A stretch of DNA of 64,000 nt. Source: Hoplostethus atlanticus. Lineage: Eukaryota > Chordata > Actinopteri > Trachichthyiformes > Trachichthyidae. Where the stretch lies: the NCBI GenBank assembly GCA_034670405.1, contig JAXDDX010000004.1, positions 12,145,501 to 12,209,500 on the forward strand, given 5' to 3'. Shown here piece by piece: positions 26,201 through 48,308 of the stretch; position 1 is the stretch's first letter; each line of letters starts with the position of its first letter. A program made the translations under genes and the position numbers. Below the pieces are notes generated by a model, which searched no databases, was not told the DNA's origin, and saw only the letters and a program-made list of their open reading frames with translations.

Positions 26201-26368
26201 ATCTCCCTGCAGCTCAAGATCCTTGTGGAAGAGGACATGTTTAAAGTAGCGGTGGATGGCACCCACCTGCTGGAGTACGAGCACAGAGTCGGTGGGCTGG
26301 AGGAAGTAACCCTGCTCCAGGTGATTGGAGACGTCACCCTGTACAGCGCAGCCCCAAGCATGATCTAA
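23220..26368 (+). CDS. lgals3: Galectin-3-type chimera lectin
   Basis: Galectin-3 binds beta-galactosides through one C-terminal domain and oligomerises through a Pro/Gly-rich N-terminal tail. Coding exons are 23220-23231 (MDFS), 23428-24147, 25414-25502, 25757-25913 and 26213-26368, giving 377 residues against about 250 in human. Exon 3 alone encodes residues 5-244. About residue 30 onward is made of repeats such as GPGAPGQFPSGPGAPGQFPG with Phe or Tyr as the aromatic residue. The lectin domain has all key sugar contacts: His288, Asn290 and Arg292 in HFNPRF, Asn301, Trp308, and Glu311 and Arg313 in WGPEER. The exon layout, with a tiny first coding exon, matches LGALS3. The longer tail is the main difference. 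A fish paralogue (a or b copy) cannot be told apart here. Confidence 0.93.
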
Positions 26369-27874
26369 CTGTGACGCAAACTACATGCTGTACAGGAGAC
26401 CTAGGTCCAACTCAACCATTGTATTTGAAATCCTTTCAAATGCATTGACGCGATTTGATGGAAATTGCAAGGCACATAGTCAGCAAAGTGCAATCTCAGC
26501 CCACCTGGCACTTATTCATCAAAGCACAAGTTGCAGGTTGACCCAGGTCTGATAATGCATTTTCTCTTCTTTTTTTTTGTTGGTAGAAGTCTCAATTTGT
26601 AGCCACTCACAATCCAATGTATTTTATGACATCCAGTAACAGTATCTAAGGTAGTCAACAAGATGAAGTGTACTTAAAGCAGTTATTGCAAATGTTTTAG
26701 GGGAATACTAATTTATACCTAATGAAGATTGTAGGCCAAGTGGAAAAGTGCGATGTGTCCCTAGCATTTCATATATTTTCCATAGTATGCTGTGTTTTGT
26801 TTATTTGTACCTTTATTATGCTGTCCTATATAGTATCACCATGTTTGATAAGCCTTTATGATTGTGGTGCATGAGAGTGTGGTGCTGAAAATCAATGTGG
26901 TTTCCTTTTGACTTTGACTTGTCTTATTTGCCCCAAGGATTTGAACCAGAGCCTCACTGGCCTGTACATATAGGCTATTGGTAAAGTCTAGTTTTTAGAA
27001 TGATTTATAAGTTTGAACCCTATCTTCAGTATTAATCCTCACCTGTAGTCTTCTGACTGGAGGGTCACATCATGTTTCACTAAATATGATTTCATGTTGA
27101 AGTCAAATCTAACGCTAATTACACAAGTAAGGCTCAAAGTTTAAAAAAACTAAAACAAAACTAAATTGTTGGAAGGGGGAAGGGTGGGGGCTCTGATTTG
27201 TTGCCAAAGACATAACAGTGGTACAGTTCTTTTGAGATGATACGCTTATAAATAAAGGAGCAACAAACAAAGAAATGACTGATATTGTTTGGTTCAGAAT
27301 ATTGTGTACTTTTCTGCCAGGGCACATATTAAAGATCAGTTTCACTTATCACTTTCCTAATCTTACCCGTTAGTGGGGAAAATGCAAAACTAATCCCCGA
27401 GGGTGTCTCCAACACAATGAGGAATAGTTTAAATTTCACTATCACTTTACTCCCTAAAACATTCAAAATAAGAGAGTGTACATCAGAGATGGCACTTCCT
27501 GCTGTTACACCATCTACAATATAGACATACACAGTTATGGAACTAGGGACTAAATCAGATATATAAATAAAAAGCCTCTCAGACTGGGGGATCCTGGCAC
27601 AAATGTCCGTGGCCTAACAGGAGTTGTTAACATGAAACAGTTTGGGAAGCCCTGGTGAGCAACTGCAGCCCTGCTTTCTCTTTCAATCAAAGCTCCACAG
27701 TGCTTCAGCAGGAAGTTCCGTCATCTTCCACTAGAGGGCAGCACGACCACAAAGTGACAATTGTGCTGGAGGAAGCGGGCACTGAATCGAAAGCGCTGAA
27801 TGACTTCACCTTCAGATAAATAGTTTGTCCCCCCACAAAACAGGACTTTTTAAATCAACTGCCTTCTCGACAAC
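26369..27874. other. Galectin 3' UTR and SYNJ2BP upstream region
   Basis: No supported coding sequence. A plus-strand AATAAA at 27251-27256 is a candidate galectin poly(A) signal, giving a 3' UTR of about 0.9 kb. The last 250 bases before 27875 include SYNJ2BP 5' UTR and promoter sequence. Confidence 0.4.
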
Positions 27875-29590
27875 ATGAATGGATCACTGCACTCGACACC
27901 CAACATGGTGGACATAAAACTGAAGCGAGGACCCGCAGGTAAGAAGGAGTACAGCTTAAACGAATGGTAGAGCTAGCTAGCAAGTAGGCACAATTGGCTG
28001 GCTAGCTAGCTACGTAGCACAGTAACTAATCTAACGCTGACAAGCCTGTAGACACGCTAGAGCTAACTAGAAAGTTAATTTTGCAAATCAAAAACAACTA
28101 ACCAAGTAGTGTGGGTGGATGGGATTGTGAAAGCCGGCTAAAGCCAATTAGCTTCATTAACAAGCTTTGATTGATGCACTTTCCGACCAGAAACTCAGAG
28201 TGTTGCTAGGCCTGGTAGACAGGCAAGTTATTCCCTTAAACCAATGTGGCAGTTAATCTGTGCTGCTCCTTTAAACCAGGAGAGTCAGGGTGACTTTTTG
28301 TCTCAAGCTAGCTATTAGTTACCCCCATAGAGAGCTGTCAGAGTTATAAATCCCTGGGTATTTGTTAGGTAATATCTTGCATTAGAGATTTGGCACATTA
28401 GCACCACTGGATTGTGTTGGAATGATTCTCCTTGTACTTTGATCTACTGAGATAAATATAGAAGTCAGCATCTGCCCCAGTAAACAAGAGAATCTATACT
28501 TACTGTATTTCACTCCAGACTCTCTCTCTCACTGCACTCTGCTTTTATTTCTCAGGCTTGGGGTTCAACATAGTTGGGGGGTTGGACCAGCAGTATATCA
28601 TGGATGACAGTGGTATATATGTGTCCAAGATTAAAGAAAATGGAGCAGCAGCATTGGATGGAAGACTCAAAGAGGGAGACAAGATTCTGGCGGTAAATGT
28701 TTCTTTTTTATCAAGTTTTTGACCATTCCTAAAGTCATGGACTTCAGGGGAAAGGGAACATGTGCATATGGTTTTTTAAATGTCATGTAAATTCGTTGAC
28801 AATTTTTTTTCCCCAACCAGTTTAATGTCAAGCTTGGCTGCTTGTTGATCCAGTTCCCTTTTTCGAGGAATAAAAACCCAAATCAGAAATGTCTGTCAAT
28901 GTAAAAAATGTTGATCATGGAAATTGTGCTATATATGTCATAGAATAGTTTTGGGAAAAGTCATTTTAAAAGTATTTGCACTTGTGATCTCTTAAGGCGC
29001 TTAAAGCATCAATTGAAAGGCAAATGTTATTCCATTGTTTATCCAGATCTCCATAAATAAAATATTGTTTTTGTGTAGATTAATGGAATCAAACTTGAGA
29101 ATCGGACGCATGGTGCCACAGTGGAGCTATTTCTGACAGCAGGGGAGGATGTGGAGCTCCGTGTTCAGCAAAAGGTAGCTATGATCCGTCTGGAGGTCAA
29201 TAAACAATGTTTTATCGACCTTACTTTTATTTGTAGTATGCAGTCTGGAATTCTGTTAAGAAAAGTGCTATACGATATCGTTGTTATCACAATTGTTCAA
29301 GCTGCTTTAGACAATGAGAGATAAATGAATTTTTGAGACAACATGTGATTGAGGTTGATGAGACCCATATGTTTTTACTTTAAAATCTTGCCTAGTGCAG
29401 CTTTGATGTTGTTTTTTGTATCTCTTGTGTCTTGCAGTCGTCCCGCCACATGAACGGACCAACAAGCTCACAGTCTGAGGGTGAATCTCCCGTCTCGTCT
29501 CTTGGACTACTGGCTGTTGTAGTGGGAGCTGCTGCTCTCTGTGCATTCATCTACATGCGGTTCCAGCCACAACTTAGGAAGCACTTTTAA
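27875..29590 (+). CDS. synj2bp: Synaptojanin-2-binding protein (OMP25), mitochondrial outer-membrane PDZ protein
   Basis: OMP25 is tail-anchored in the mitochondrial outer membrane and uses one PDZ domain to bind synaptojanin-2 and other C-terminal ligands. Exons are 27875-27938, 28556-28692, 29079-29174 and 29438-29590, giving 149 residues (human about 145). The PDZ spans about residues 12-98 with the GLGF ligand loop at 22-25, then [10 protein letters not shown] and [25 protein letters not shown]. The single membrane segment is at 121-139, followed by a short basic tail ending RKHF, the usual mitochondrial tail-anchor signal. MNG is conserved at the N-terminus. A second in-frame Met lies at residue 11, but the first gives the family start. 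Confidence 0.95.
29386..29410. repeat. Fragment of the SRSF5-intron MITE family
   Basis: TTGCCTAGTGCAGCTTTGAT in SYNJ2BP intron 3 nearly matches the right end of the inverted-repeat element at 45471-45857. The left end was not found nearby. Confidence 0.45.
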
Positions 29591-31085
29591 CAATGCTGAC
29601 ATCATCTCTTTATTTTTAAGACCAAAAACTTTTCTGAAGGCCAAAGAATGAAGAGGGAACAAACTCGTAAGAGTAGACCATATTTTGGGGTTAGTAGGTG
29701 TTGATATCACTGAGTTTCTCCGTGTTCATGTGTATTATGTGATTAATCATAGCCCCCCCCCCCCCTCCTATGCAAGATGTTGCTCCCTTCAATAGATAAC
29801 TATGTGACAGTAAGAAGGATATACACTAAACTCCTCGGGCAGCGCCATCAGAATGGTTAGACTGGCTGTTCATTCTACAGAGGTTGTATGCAGCAGAGTA
29901 GTATATATATATCTATGGGTCGAGTCGGACTCCCTCAAGCTTCCGGGTCTCTCTGGGCACGCCTGGAAACTGAAAGACAGTGTTGTGCTCAGTCACGTAT
30001 AGGCCTCTCACTCTTTACCTCCATTACTGAATGGCAGGTCTGTCTGAGGGGAAACGTAAGGAGGACCCACTGTATTTTCTGTTTTCAGTGGTTGAGATTC
30101 ACACGATGGGGCGTGATTTTCATTCTGCACTATTGCACAGAATTTGTGGGATCAAAAAGGCTGCGGTTAATGTAAATGTAATGGATTGTATGTCACAATG
30201 GACTGTTGAGTGCCTTTTTGTGTATTCCAAGCAATAATGGTGTTTGGTTCTCGTTGCTCCTTGTCACGATCAGAATGAAAATCCAGCCTGTTGTGTTTTT
30301 CGTGTTTATGTTTTTTGGGATGTATCGGTCATGTCAGTCACAGCCCTCCTCTAATAACTAATCAGTCCAAAGTACCACATGCCAAAGCCGCCAAATGGGA
30401 TTGCTTTGTAGAGATTGGATATTGTAAAGTGCCACATGGGCACCGATGAACCAATTGATCAGTGTTGTTATGTGAACAACGCATCCCTTATATTGTTTTG
30501 TGGTGAGGCCAGTCCACTCTTTGATGCTCTGGCACACCTAAAGGCTGTTTCAGAAGAGATGTTACCATGTTTGTATTGTGTATCACAACCCTGCGGTTTA
30601 AAACAAGACAACCATTTTAACCATTTTCTACTTTAACATTGAGGCCAGTGCTTGTATCGTGCAATCGCATCACACTTTCTGTTAAGGCTTTTGTCTTCTG
30701 GGATGAAAATGAAATTTGCTGTATGTCATAGAAAGGGAAATCAGTTGTTCCTTTGGTGACACACAACAGGGTTATGATGCTCCAGTCAAATGTTTAAGGA
30801 CCAACAGCCTGATACTGAAAAGCAATTTTGAGCCACTCCCCCGAGAATGTGTTGCTGTCAACAGCTTAATATCTTTTGCACTAACCGCAATCATAACTCA
30901 TCCAATAATTGCCATAGGAAAGATGACTGAAAAGGTGTTTTCCCATGTTTCTTCATTTTCAATCTGCAGCATATCTGTCCTGTAAATGTCTCTGACTTTA
31001 TGTGGCTCTATTTTCTGTAAATACGTTTCATGTCGCTCTGCTGACTGGGATTGTGAATAAATATGCCAGGAGAATAGATGATCAG
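29591..31085 (+). other. SYNJ2BP 3' UTR
   Basis: There is no coding sequence over about 1.5 kb. The first AATAAA on this strand is at 31056-31061. A C run occurs at 29754-29766. Confidence 0.5.
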
Positions 31086-32100
31086 AAGCATTGAATTACG
31101 CAAATACTATGTGTTTGATGTCCAAGCACCTATTAAAATTCATGTTGAATTCGCCTGGTTGTCTGGCGGTTTTATGTTTTTTGACTTTATTCATAGACAC
31201 TGAAGAAATATTAACACAAATTATGTTGTATTTAAATAGAGTACTTAAATGCATCATACACCAAAACACCAGATTTGCCAGTTAACCAGAGATAACCAAC
31301 ATATGGCCGGATGGTAACAGTTTTTCCTTCAAAATACAAGCGTAAAATCTATCACTTGAATTTAAAAAGTAATAAAGTAGTAGGGTGTACAGGACAGTGA
31401 AACTCAGTGGAATCATATCAAATATAGAGTGAAAAGATACGTGAAGAGCAGATAAATACATTAGATTGTTTTACGGTGTTTGGTATTTCTTGATGAGTGA
31501 TTTAAGTAATTTTAAAGCTGGTAAAAGGTAAAATATAGTTTGATAACTTGAACACAAACAAATCAGAAAGTAATTGTAACCTGTGGCATCCAACACTTTA
31601 ATGTGATGCTAGCCACAATAATAAAAAAAGCACTTCCGGTCACAGCTTTCAGAATAAAAGCGATGTAATAAAAAACAAAAAACGTATTGCAACGTCTTTT
31701 TGAGGTATACAAAACACAAAAGTGAAATCGACGAATTTATTTAAAGAAGAATCTGTAATGAATTAAAATGAAATAGCTTCTGATCTGGTTTCCCCCCCAA
31801 AAAACATCTCTCCATCAGTGTTGGTGGAGGATGTTGCCTCGGAGGCAGATATGATGTAATCAAATGCTTCACTCCCATACACACAGAGAGAGAGAGAGCG
31901 AGAGACCGTACCGGGGAGCGTATAACAAGGATATAGATGGATCACGGCTGGTGTAAGACTTACTAAAAACTAAAACTTTGGACACCTGTAATCGAGAGGA
32001 TTGAGGAAACGCAGACTGCGGGGGGTGGGAATGATGTGGCTCTCCTCCGAATGAAGACGTGGGATGTGGGCCACGGCATCAGCTGGAGATGCTTGTGAAC
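31086..32100. other. SYNJ2BP-DESI2 intergenic region
   Basis: AT-rich to about 31780, with a short GA run near 31886. No gene was seen on either strand. Confidence 0.4.
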
Positions 32101-32818
32101 TTGACTTCATCAGCTGTATTCATCATCACCATCACCATCATGGCTGAGACATCTCCCATGCCTGCCCCGTTTGCCGTAACATCCTCTGTGTAAAATGGCT
32201 CGCGCTCCATCGGTCCGCTCTGGTTGCCTTTCCGCCGTAGTGGCCGCCCACGAGAGGAGAGCGACTGCTACCCCCGCTTCAGATTTCAACACTTCTAGGC
32301 CTGCTGTCCGCTTTGGATCGACTTATCACCCTGCTCGCTTCTGATCTGATATTCTGTTGTTTTTTTTTCGCCCTGTCAACATCGATCCCTCCTGCAACAG
32401 ATCTCCCATTTTCCTCTCGGAGTCGGGAGATGCACGGGCCGCGTCCAGTGCTGCAACTCGCTGGCCTCTGCTGGGATTTGAGTTTTATGCTTTTCTGATT
32501 TTTATTTACAACCCCCACTCTCCCCCCTCCCACCCCCACCTCCCCGAGCGAAAATGCTTCTTTGACATCTCGCTAGGCTTCGGGTTTTGTTTTTTTTCTA
32601 CCTCCAGATTTATTCCTGGCTTTAGACATTCTTCCAGCCCATCCGCGAACCTCTCGACAGTGGTGCCCAGGGGGGGATGAACAGCGTCCATCCCATCAAC
32701 CAAGTGCTCCCCCCAGTCCTGGAAGATCCTGGTGTCCATTGTGTGCTCGGGGTTTAGAGGTGCTGACAACCTGAACGTCGAGGGCGGGACGTTTGCCTTT
32801 CCATCTCAGGACTAAACC
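32101..32818 (+). promoter_or_regulatory. DESI2 promoter and 5' UTR with upstream ATGs
   Basis: The sequence turns GC- and pyrimidine-rich ahead of the DESI2 start at 32819. If transcribed, two upstream reading frames precede the gene: 32140-32193 (17 codons and stop) and 32195-32344 (49 codons and stop). The transcription start was not determined. Confidence 0.35.
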
Positions 32819-37814
<4,996 letters not shown>

Positions 37815-39910
37815 ACAGCCCCCGAAACAAACACACCGACCTCTGAACCTGCCGGCCGTCGCTGTCGTGGCTACAGTGGCATTAGTAGGCTTGAACAACC
37901 ACCTGACCTCATACTGTTTGACCTCCGAGTAAAGAGGCAGGAAACGAAGAGTTCCTTCTTCCTGAGCGGAGCTGCTGCCAGAGACTTCAGACCTACAGAG
38001 GCCCCCGTCCCTTTGAGAGCTGACGGGTTGACAGAGGCCGACTTCGACCCGAGTCCTGAGCAGTGAAGCGTGGCTCAGACTTGACAACAGCTACTTGTAG
38101 ATCTGAAGTTTGTAGTTCCGTATTATTGGTCTTTTTCCATGAACTTTTAAACCTTTGTCAGCCTTCTTCCCCGCCCTGCCTCCAGAGCTGCTTTTGTAGA
38201 ATAGATAGACACCTGAGGAACTGCTAACCTGCTAAATTTCAATAAGTTCTTGTTCAATAACCTCTATGTGGCCTTCAGTTGATTTGTTAAATCTGCTTTC
38301 TTTGGTGTGGAGCTTCAGTTGTATACTTTGGCCATTTTAGACGGTTATGGAGTAAAGAGTTTTTTTATTTCTCGAGTCCGTTCTGAACTAGTGAAAATGT
38401 TGCACATTGACAGAAGTTGACAACACAATGAACATCCAGACTGAACGGAGACGCCACACTTCTGATCATACCGTTCGGTATTTCATCCCATTTTCATTTT
38501 GCAGAAGATTTATCTGAACTGTGACCTATTTCTGGCGACTATCCGCCAACGTACTCTCGGTCATAGATAGCTGTAATCAAATTATGTTAAAGCCAAATAC
38601 TGTTCAATTAAAAAAAAAAAAAAAAACTTATTTTGTTCTTATGGCCTTGGGCAGCCCAGTCACTATTTGTGAACATCAACAATGTTATCTCAGAGTTATC
38701 TCGGAGAATCAAGCTGCTCCACTGACACTGAAGAACAGATTTTGTGACCTTGTGCAATTTTTGTCTCAGCTTTTATATGAAAACGATCTTTATATTGTAG
38801 TAGTGATGTAACGTCCAAACCAGGAAATGTACCCTTATCCCCAGAGAGTGTTTCTGGGCGGGTCCTGGTCTAATCACCCTTTTCCATTGTTTCCGGTTTG
38901 TTCTGTACATTGGTGGGGGTATTACAGATCAGTGGTCGGGATTATCTCCTCTCTGGGAGACGGTTGTGGATGTTCACCAGTAAAGACTGAGCTGCCACAG
39001 GGTGTAAGAACGGCATATTTCAAAGCAGAAATGAAGTACCTCCCCCCCTTAAATGATATTCCTCTCTGAGCTCATATCTCCATGTATAATTTACTTCAGC
39101 TGTAAATGAACTGTGAAACATTTACAGGGACAAAACATTTCAAGGCCGGTGAAGAGACCTTGATAAAAAACAGTGCTTATCTTTTCACTTTCCGCTGAGT
39201 GGTTTGAGGTCGGGTTTATCGCAGTGAGCAGATCACGCTATGGTAAAGGAAAAATGGGATGCCCCGAGGTTATTCAGTATTATTATGGATTATTTTATCG
39301 CTCTTACCACAATCGCCTGTGGTCCACCCCAGTAAGGATTATTCTTTCCTGCTGAGTGGGATGATGGTTACGATTTCCCATTTCATGTTGCAGTGTTGCT
39401 TTTCCAAATGAAAAAGCATGCAGCTCACTGAACTAGCCTACATCCCGTTTTAATAGTATACCTTTTCCCAGCCCTTATGTTATTTTCCTGCTGTAGTGTG
39501 GTTCATGGACAGCTACCCTTTCTCAGGAAGGAAATCACATGACTTGTGGCAGTAACACAGTCGTCCCATTCCTATTGACCACCTTGACAAATGGAGTTGA
39601 AAGTGCAAGTTAACCTTATTTAACTTAAATAAGCTACATTCATATTTATATTTGACATGGTTTTACATTTCACCAAGTGTATTGCGTTCAGATTGTTTTG
39701 TTGTTGGATTATTTTGTATATTTTGAGTTGTGATGGGCTGTACAGTGATCAGTATTCCATGCTCAAACTCTTTGGCACTTTCTACAGAACAGACCAGACA
39801 AATACTTTTTTCTATTGTATTGTGTCAACCTTAACCTTGTATGTTATTTTCCTAACCTAAGACAATTTCAAGAATGATACAATATTAGAATAAAGATACA
39901 GAATAATGAT
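37815..39910 (+). other. DESI2 3' UTR
   Basis: About 2.1 kb without coding signals. It includes an A run at 38610-38626, and AATAAA lies at 39889-39894. Earlier cleavage sites are possible. Confidence 0.5.
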
Positions 39911-40935
39911 GAAACGTTTTGCTCCTTTTGTGTAGACTAAAATAAATATGGGTGCTAAGAAGACACTTATACTAAACAAATACTAATGACCATAAGAACA
40001 TAAGGCTACAAGATAAAAATTACACATGACAGACACCAGATGGCATCGATTTGATGACTTATATAGCATAAAAGCAAAAGATTTACTCAATGAAAAACCG
40101 CATACATTGTGAAATAAATGATGTTGTGCCTCCTCTGCTGATGTCAAATACAACATTCCTATATAACTTAAGGCAGAATAGTTAGTGAATGCCCCCCCAA
40201 CCAAAAACAACACTACCAATCATGTTTCACGCAACTTCCAACTCCAGTTTGCTGAGAAACAACATATAAAGTAAGTAGAAAAGAACTTCAAAAGTCTACC
40301 AGTCAAGACTAAAAATTATCTTTGCACCTTACCTGCTTTGAGCAAGAGTCACAAAATATTGCACAAAGTTGAGGATTGTGTCACTTAAATAGTACTTTTA
40401 CGACCTCAACTTGATAATATAATCAGAAGAGGGGCACAAACATCAAATGGGCAATCGCGTCGGTCGATAGTCGAGGACATTATTGCTAGAAAAACAACCA
40501 CTTTCTCAGCCACATAAAAAAAGATCAGCAAAATATTTACTTGTTCGTCAAAGAGAAATAACTATACGTAATTGTGATCAATTCATTCAGAAATGTTTAA
40601 GGTGAATACAGCTGGATTTCCAGTAAAACCTGTTTTAATGTAAATTCAGAACTGGGTTGCCAAATCTGTATCGTACCCCCCTTTGAATGTTACATATCTC
40701 AGTATTTTTCAAAATGAATGTAACATATAACATACTTCATCTTGAGAAGGTACTGTTTATCTCACTATATACAGAAAATACAGGGATTTTGCAATGGCAG
40801 AGACAGGACTTTGCCTCCTTTAACCAAGTCAACTATTAACATACCGTAGTTAAAAAACAACATAGCCGACACCCAATCTGGCAACGTACAACCAGCATTT
40901 CCTCTTCCCCTCGCTATCTCCTGACGCCCTGTGTA
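39911..40935. other. DESI2-SRSF5 intergenic region
   Basis: AT-rich sequence with no open frame or RNA gene that could be supported. Confidence 0.4.
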
Positions 40936-41037
40936 CTTTGCACTCACTCGCCATTTTGATACAGTCGAGTAACGTTAACTTGACCAAGTTATAGTTGTAA
41001 AACACGGTTTTGGAGAGGACAAGAATAGAAACCTGAG
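40936..41037 (+). promoter_or_regulatory. SRSF5 5' end: probable non-coding first exon
   Basis: GCCATTTTG-type sequence is followed by a stretch ending AACCTGAG at 41037 with a perfect GTAAGA donor. The next acceptor, TTTTGCAG at 41345, leads into the ATG at 41352. SR-protein genes commonly start with such a 5' UTR exon. Confidence 0.5.
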
Positions 41038-41351
41038 GTAAGAACCCGACCAGTTTCGACGTTAAATCATTGTATTAACACTACTAGTGTTTAAATACAT
41101 ATGGTTCGTGCGTTGGAAACAGTGTTTTTGTTAGCTAACTTAGCGATAGCCAACACGAGTCGAATCAAGCTAACTGCACGCTAGCAACCGATGTGAACGC
41201 ACATGAAATTACAATACTAGCAGCTAAGGCTGTAATTTTCAAGACTATAAAGATAACTTTCACTGACCTTAGTTAGTTAGTTAGTTAGCTAGCTAATTCA
41301 TTGCCCAGTTAAATGTTTGCCTAACTGCTCAATTGTCTTTTGCAGCTAAGA

Positions 41352-46256
<4,905 letters not shown>

Positions 46257-47380
46257 GATTTGCACACCCACGTGCAGATAAGAGACTGATGCTTCACAAG
46301 ACCATAGCTGCTGTCCATAGGCCTGTGTGACACCCACGCAATTTGTAATGAAGGGGCTGCCTTTGGTATGGCTTCTTCTTTTGAGAAAAGAGCGTTGGTC
46401 ATGATTGTGCCAGCATTGGCTTTGTAAATTGTTGGGATCTTTTTTTATTCTTAGTTTGGATTTTTTTTTTTCTTGTCCTACTACTTCATAATTGCTACAT
46501 TTTCCTCTTGAAAGCCCTCCACATTTTGATTAAATATAGAATGACACAAAATGTTTTAATTGGGGTAACGTTACCCGTTACGTGCCCCCACAAATTCGCC
46601 TTTTGATTGGAAGAGCTTGGAGAGTTGTTCAAGCTATCGGCCAGGGGTATTGTCTGACATTTGCCATTTTGTGGTTCCATCCACCCCCTCTGCTTTGCTG
46701 TAGTGTTCAGAGTAGGTTATGGATAGACAGGAATTGATTCCTCAAAATATTGATAACTGTAGGTTTTGGTTGATTAATGCCAGCCCCATGACATTGCCGC
46801 AATACTGTGATAATGCTCCTCATGCGGTACCATAATGGGTGTTTCTAAGCATGTTGCATTCACTGCCCTCATATGTGAAAATATAAATGCAGACCTCTCA
46901 GATGATGATTTAAGTCAGCTTGTTAATTTAATGGTGTTGGAGCGTTAATTTTGACTTGCTTTGTCTGTTAAACTGAGTACCAGTACTTTTTGGTTTTTGT
47001 CGATCAATTTTCTTTGCTTTTACAGAGCTTATTTTTAGTCTTGCCCCGTGGTGTGTTCTGGGTCTGAATACAAGGATAGCCATGGGATTGTGTGGCTTAT
47101 TGTAGCAGGGAGAAATATCTGTAAATTAACATGATTTGTTATCAACATTGCATATTGTTGTTTTTCCTTGCAATAATGTCCATAAAGAAAGGTGACGTCG
47201 TAAGATGGCTGATTTATTTCCTAACACACAACCTTTTTAAAGAATTGTGTGTGTCTACCTGCCTGCGAGTGTGTGTATGTGTCTGCACCGGTCTGACTGA
47301 ATAAAGCTTTCAGATGTGTCACTCAAAATACAGATGCTACTGCAATGTTTCTAAACAATAAAATGTAACATCTCCAGGTA
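46257..47380 (+). terminator. SRSF5 3' UTR and poly(A) signals
   Basis: AATAAA occurs at 47300-47305 and 47357-47362, with a GT-rich stretch between 47246 and 47285. The 3' UTR is about 1.05-1.1 kb. Confidence 0.6.
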
Positions 47381-47918
47381 CAAATAAAATTCTTAGTTAA
47401 CTTAAATTTACTGTCACATCATTATTGAAGGAAGGACTAAGTCAATTTGAGCATTAAAAAAAATCTGATCTAGTCTTGATATTGTGTAGCAGGATTACCT
47501 TTCCTTGGAGGACATGAGGCTGTTAAAATATGTGCATTTACATGTTAAAATTGTCACTGTTTATTTAATAAGACAAAAACTATGATTCTTCTCTCAAAAA
47601 TAAACCAGTGAGTTATCTATAAAACCTACCTGGTATCGTGGTCCTACAATCATTCTATGAAATCAAATATTTAGAGTAGAATAAAGTACTTTGTCTAAAT
47701 ACCAGACCCCCCCTTCTCCAAGTGCATTTTAGTCTTTTGTAGCACAAGAAAAAGTGAAAAAATAAGGTTGGTGAGTTTTTAAGATACAATTCATACCTCT
47801 CCGCCAAATCACTGACACAAACATGGACAAGTGTTTTTTTGGGCTCCTAAAGTATCTGGTGCTTTATTTTGAAGGAGGGAATGCAGACATCCTTGTTCAT
47901 ATAGCACCAAGATATGCT

Positions 47919-48308
47919 GCATAGAGCAGTGGTTCTCAATCCAGTCCTCGAGGACCCCCTGTCCTGGAGGTTTTAGCTCCAGCCTTACTCAGGCACACCT
48001 GAACCAATTAGAGGCTTCAGGTTTTCATGATACTTTAATTGGTTCAGGTGTGCCTGAGTAAGGCTGGAGCTGTTCACGGTGTGTGCCGCTATATTGCTGT
48101 GACGTCAGGTGTGTTTACATCGGTGAATTCGGACCAGTTGGATCTTGCCCAAGTTTCCGACTGGGAATTCTGACTTGAATGACTGTTCTATTGCACTTTT
48201 CCGTGTCGGAGGTCGTTTTTTTCCGAGTTCCGAGTACAATGGAACGCACCATAAAACCTCCAGGACAGGGGGTCCTTGAGGACTGGATTGAGAACCACTG
48301 GTATAGAG
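47919..48308. mobile_element. hAT-type palindromic MITE with 8-bp target duplication
   Basis: The element spans 47927-48300 with ends CAGTGGTTCTCAATCCAGTC and its inverse, the Charlie-like hAT terminus. It is flanked by GCATAGAG (47919-47926) and GTATAGAG (48301-48308), an 8-base duplication with one mismatch. Inside, 47975-48010 and 48036-48071 form a perfect 36-base inverted repeat around a 25-base loop. There is no transposase. The right arm is split by a 181-base insertion. Confidence 0.85.
48072..48252. mobile_element. Insertion nested in the hAT MITE
   Basis: The palindrome predicts GGAGCT joined directly to AAAACCTCC, but 181 unrelated bases lie between them. The insert carries TTCCGAGTTCCGAGTACAAT and AATGGAACGCACC, which look like the end of another fish repeat. 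No clear inverted ends or duplication were seen. Confidence 0.6.

Noticed and set aside
47975..48071. Perfect hairpin as a microRNA precursor or CRISPR-like repeat
   Set aside because: The palindrome is the core of a hAT MITE with defined ends and target duplication. There is no repeat array.
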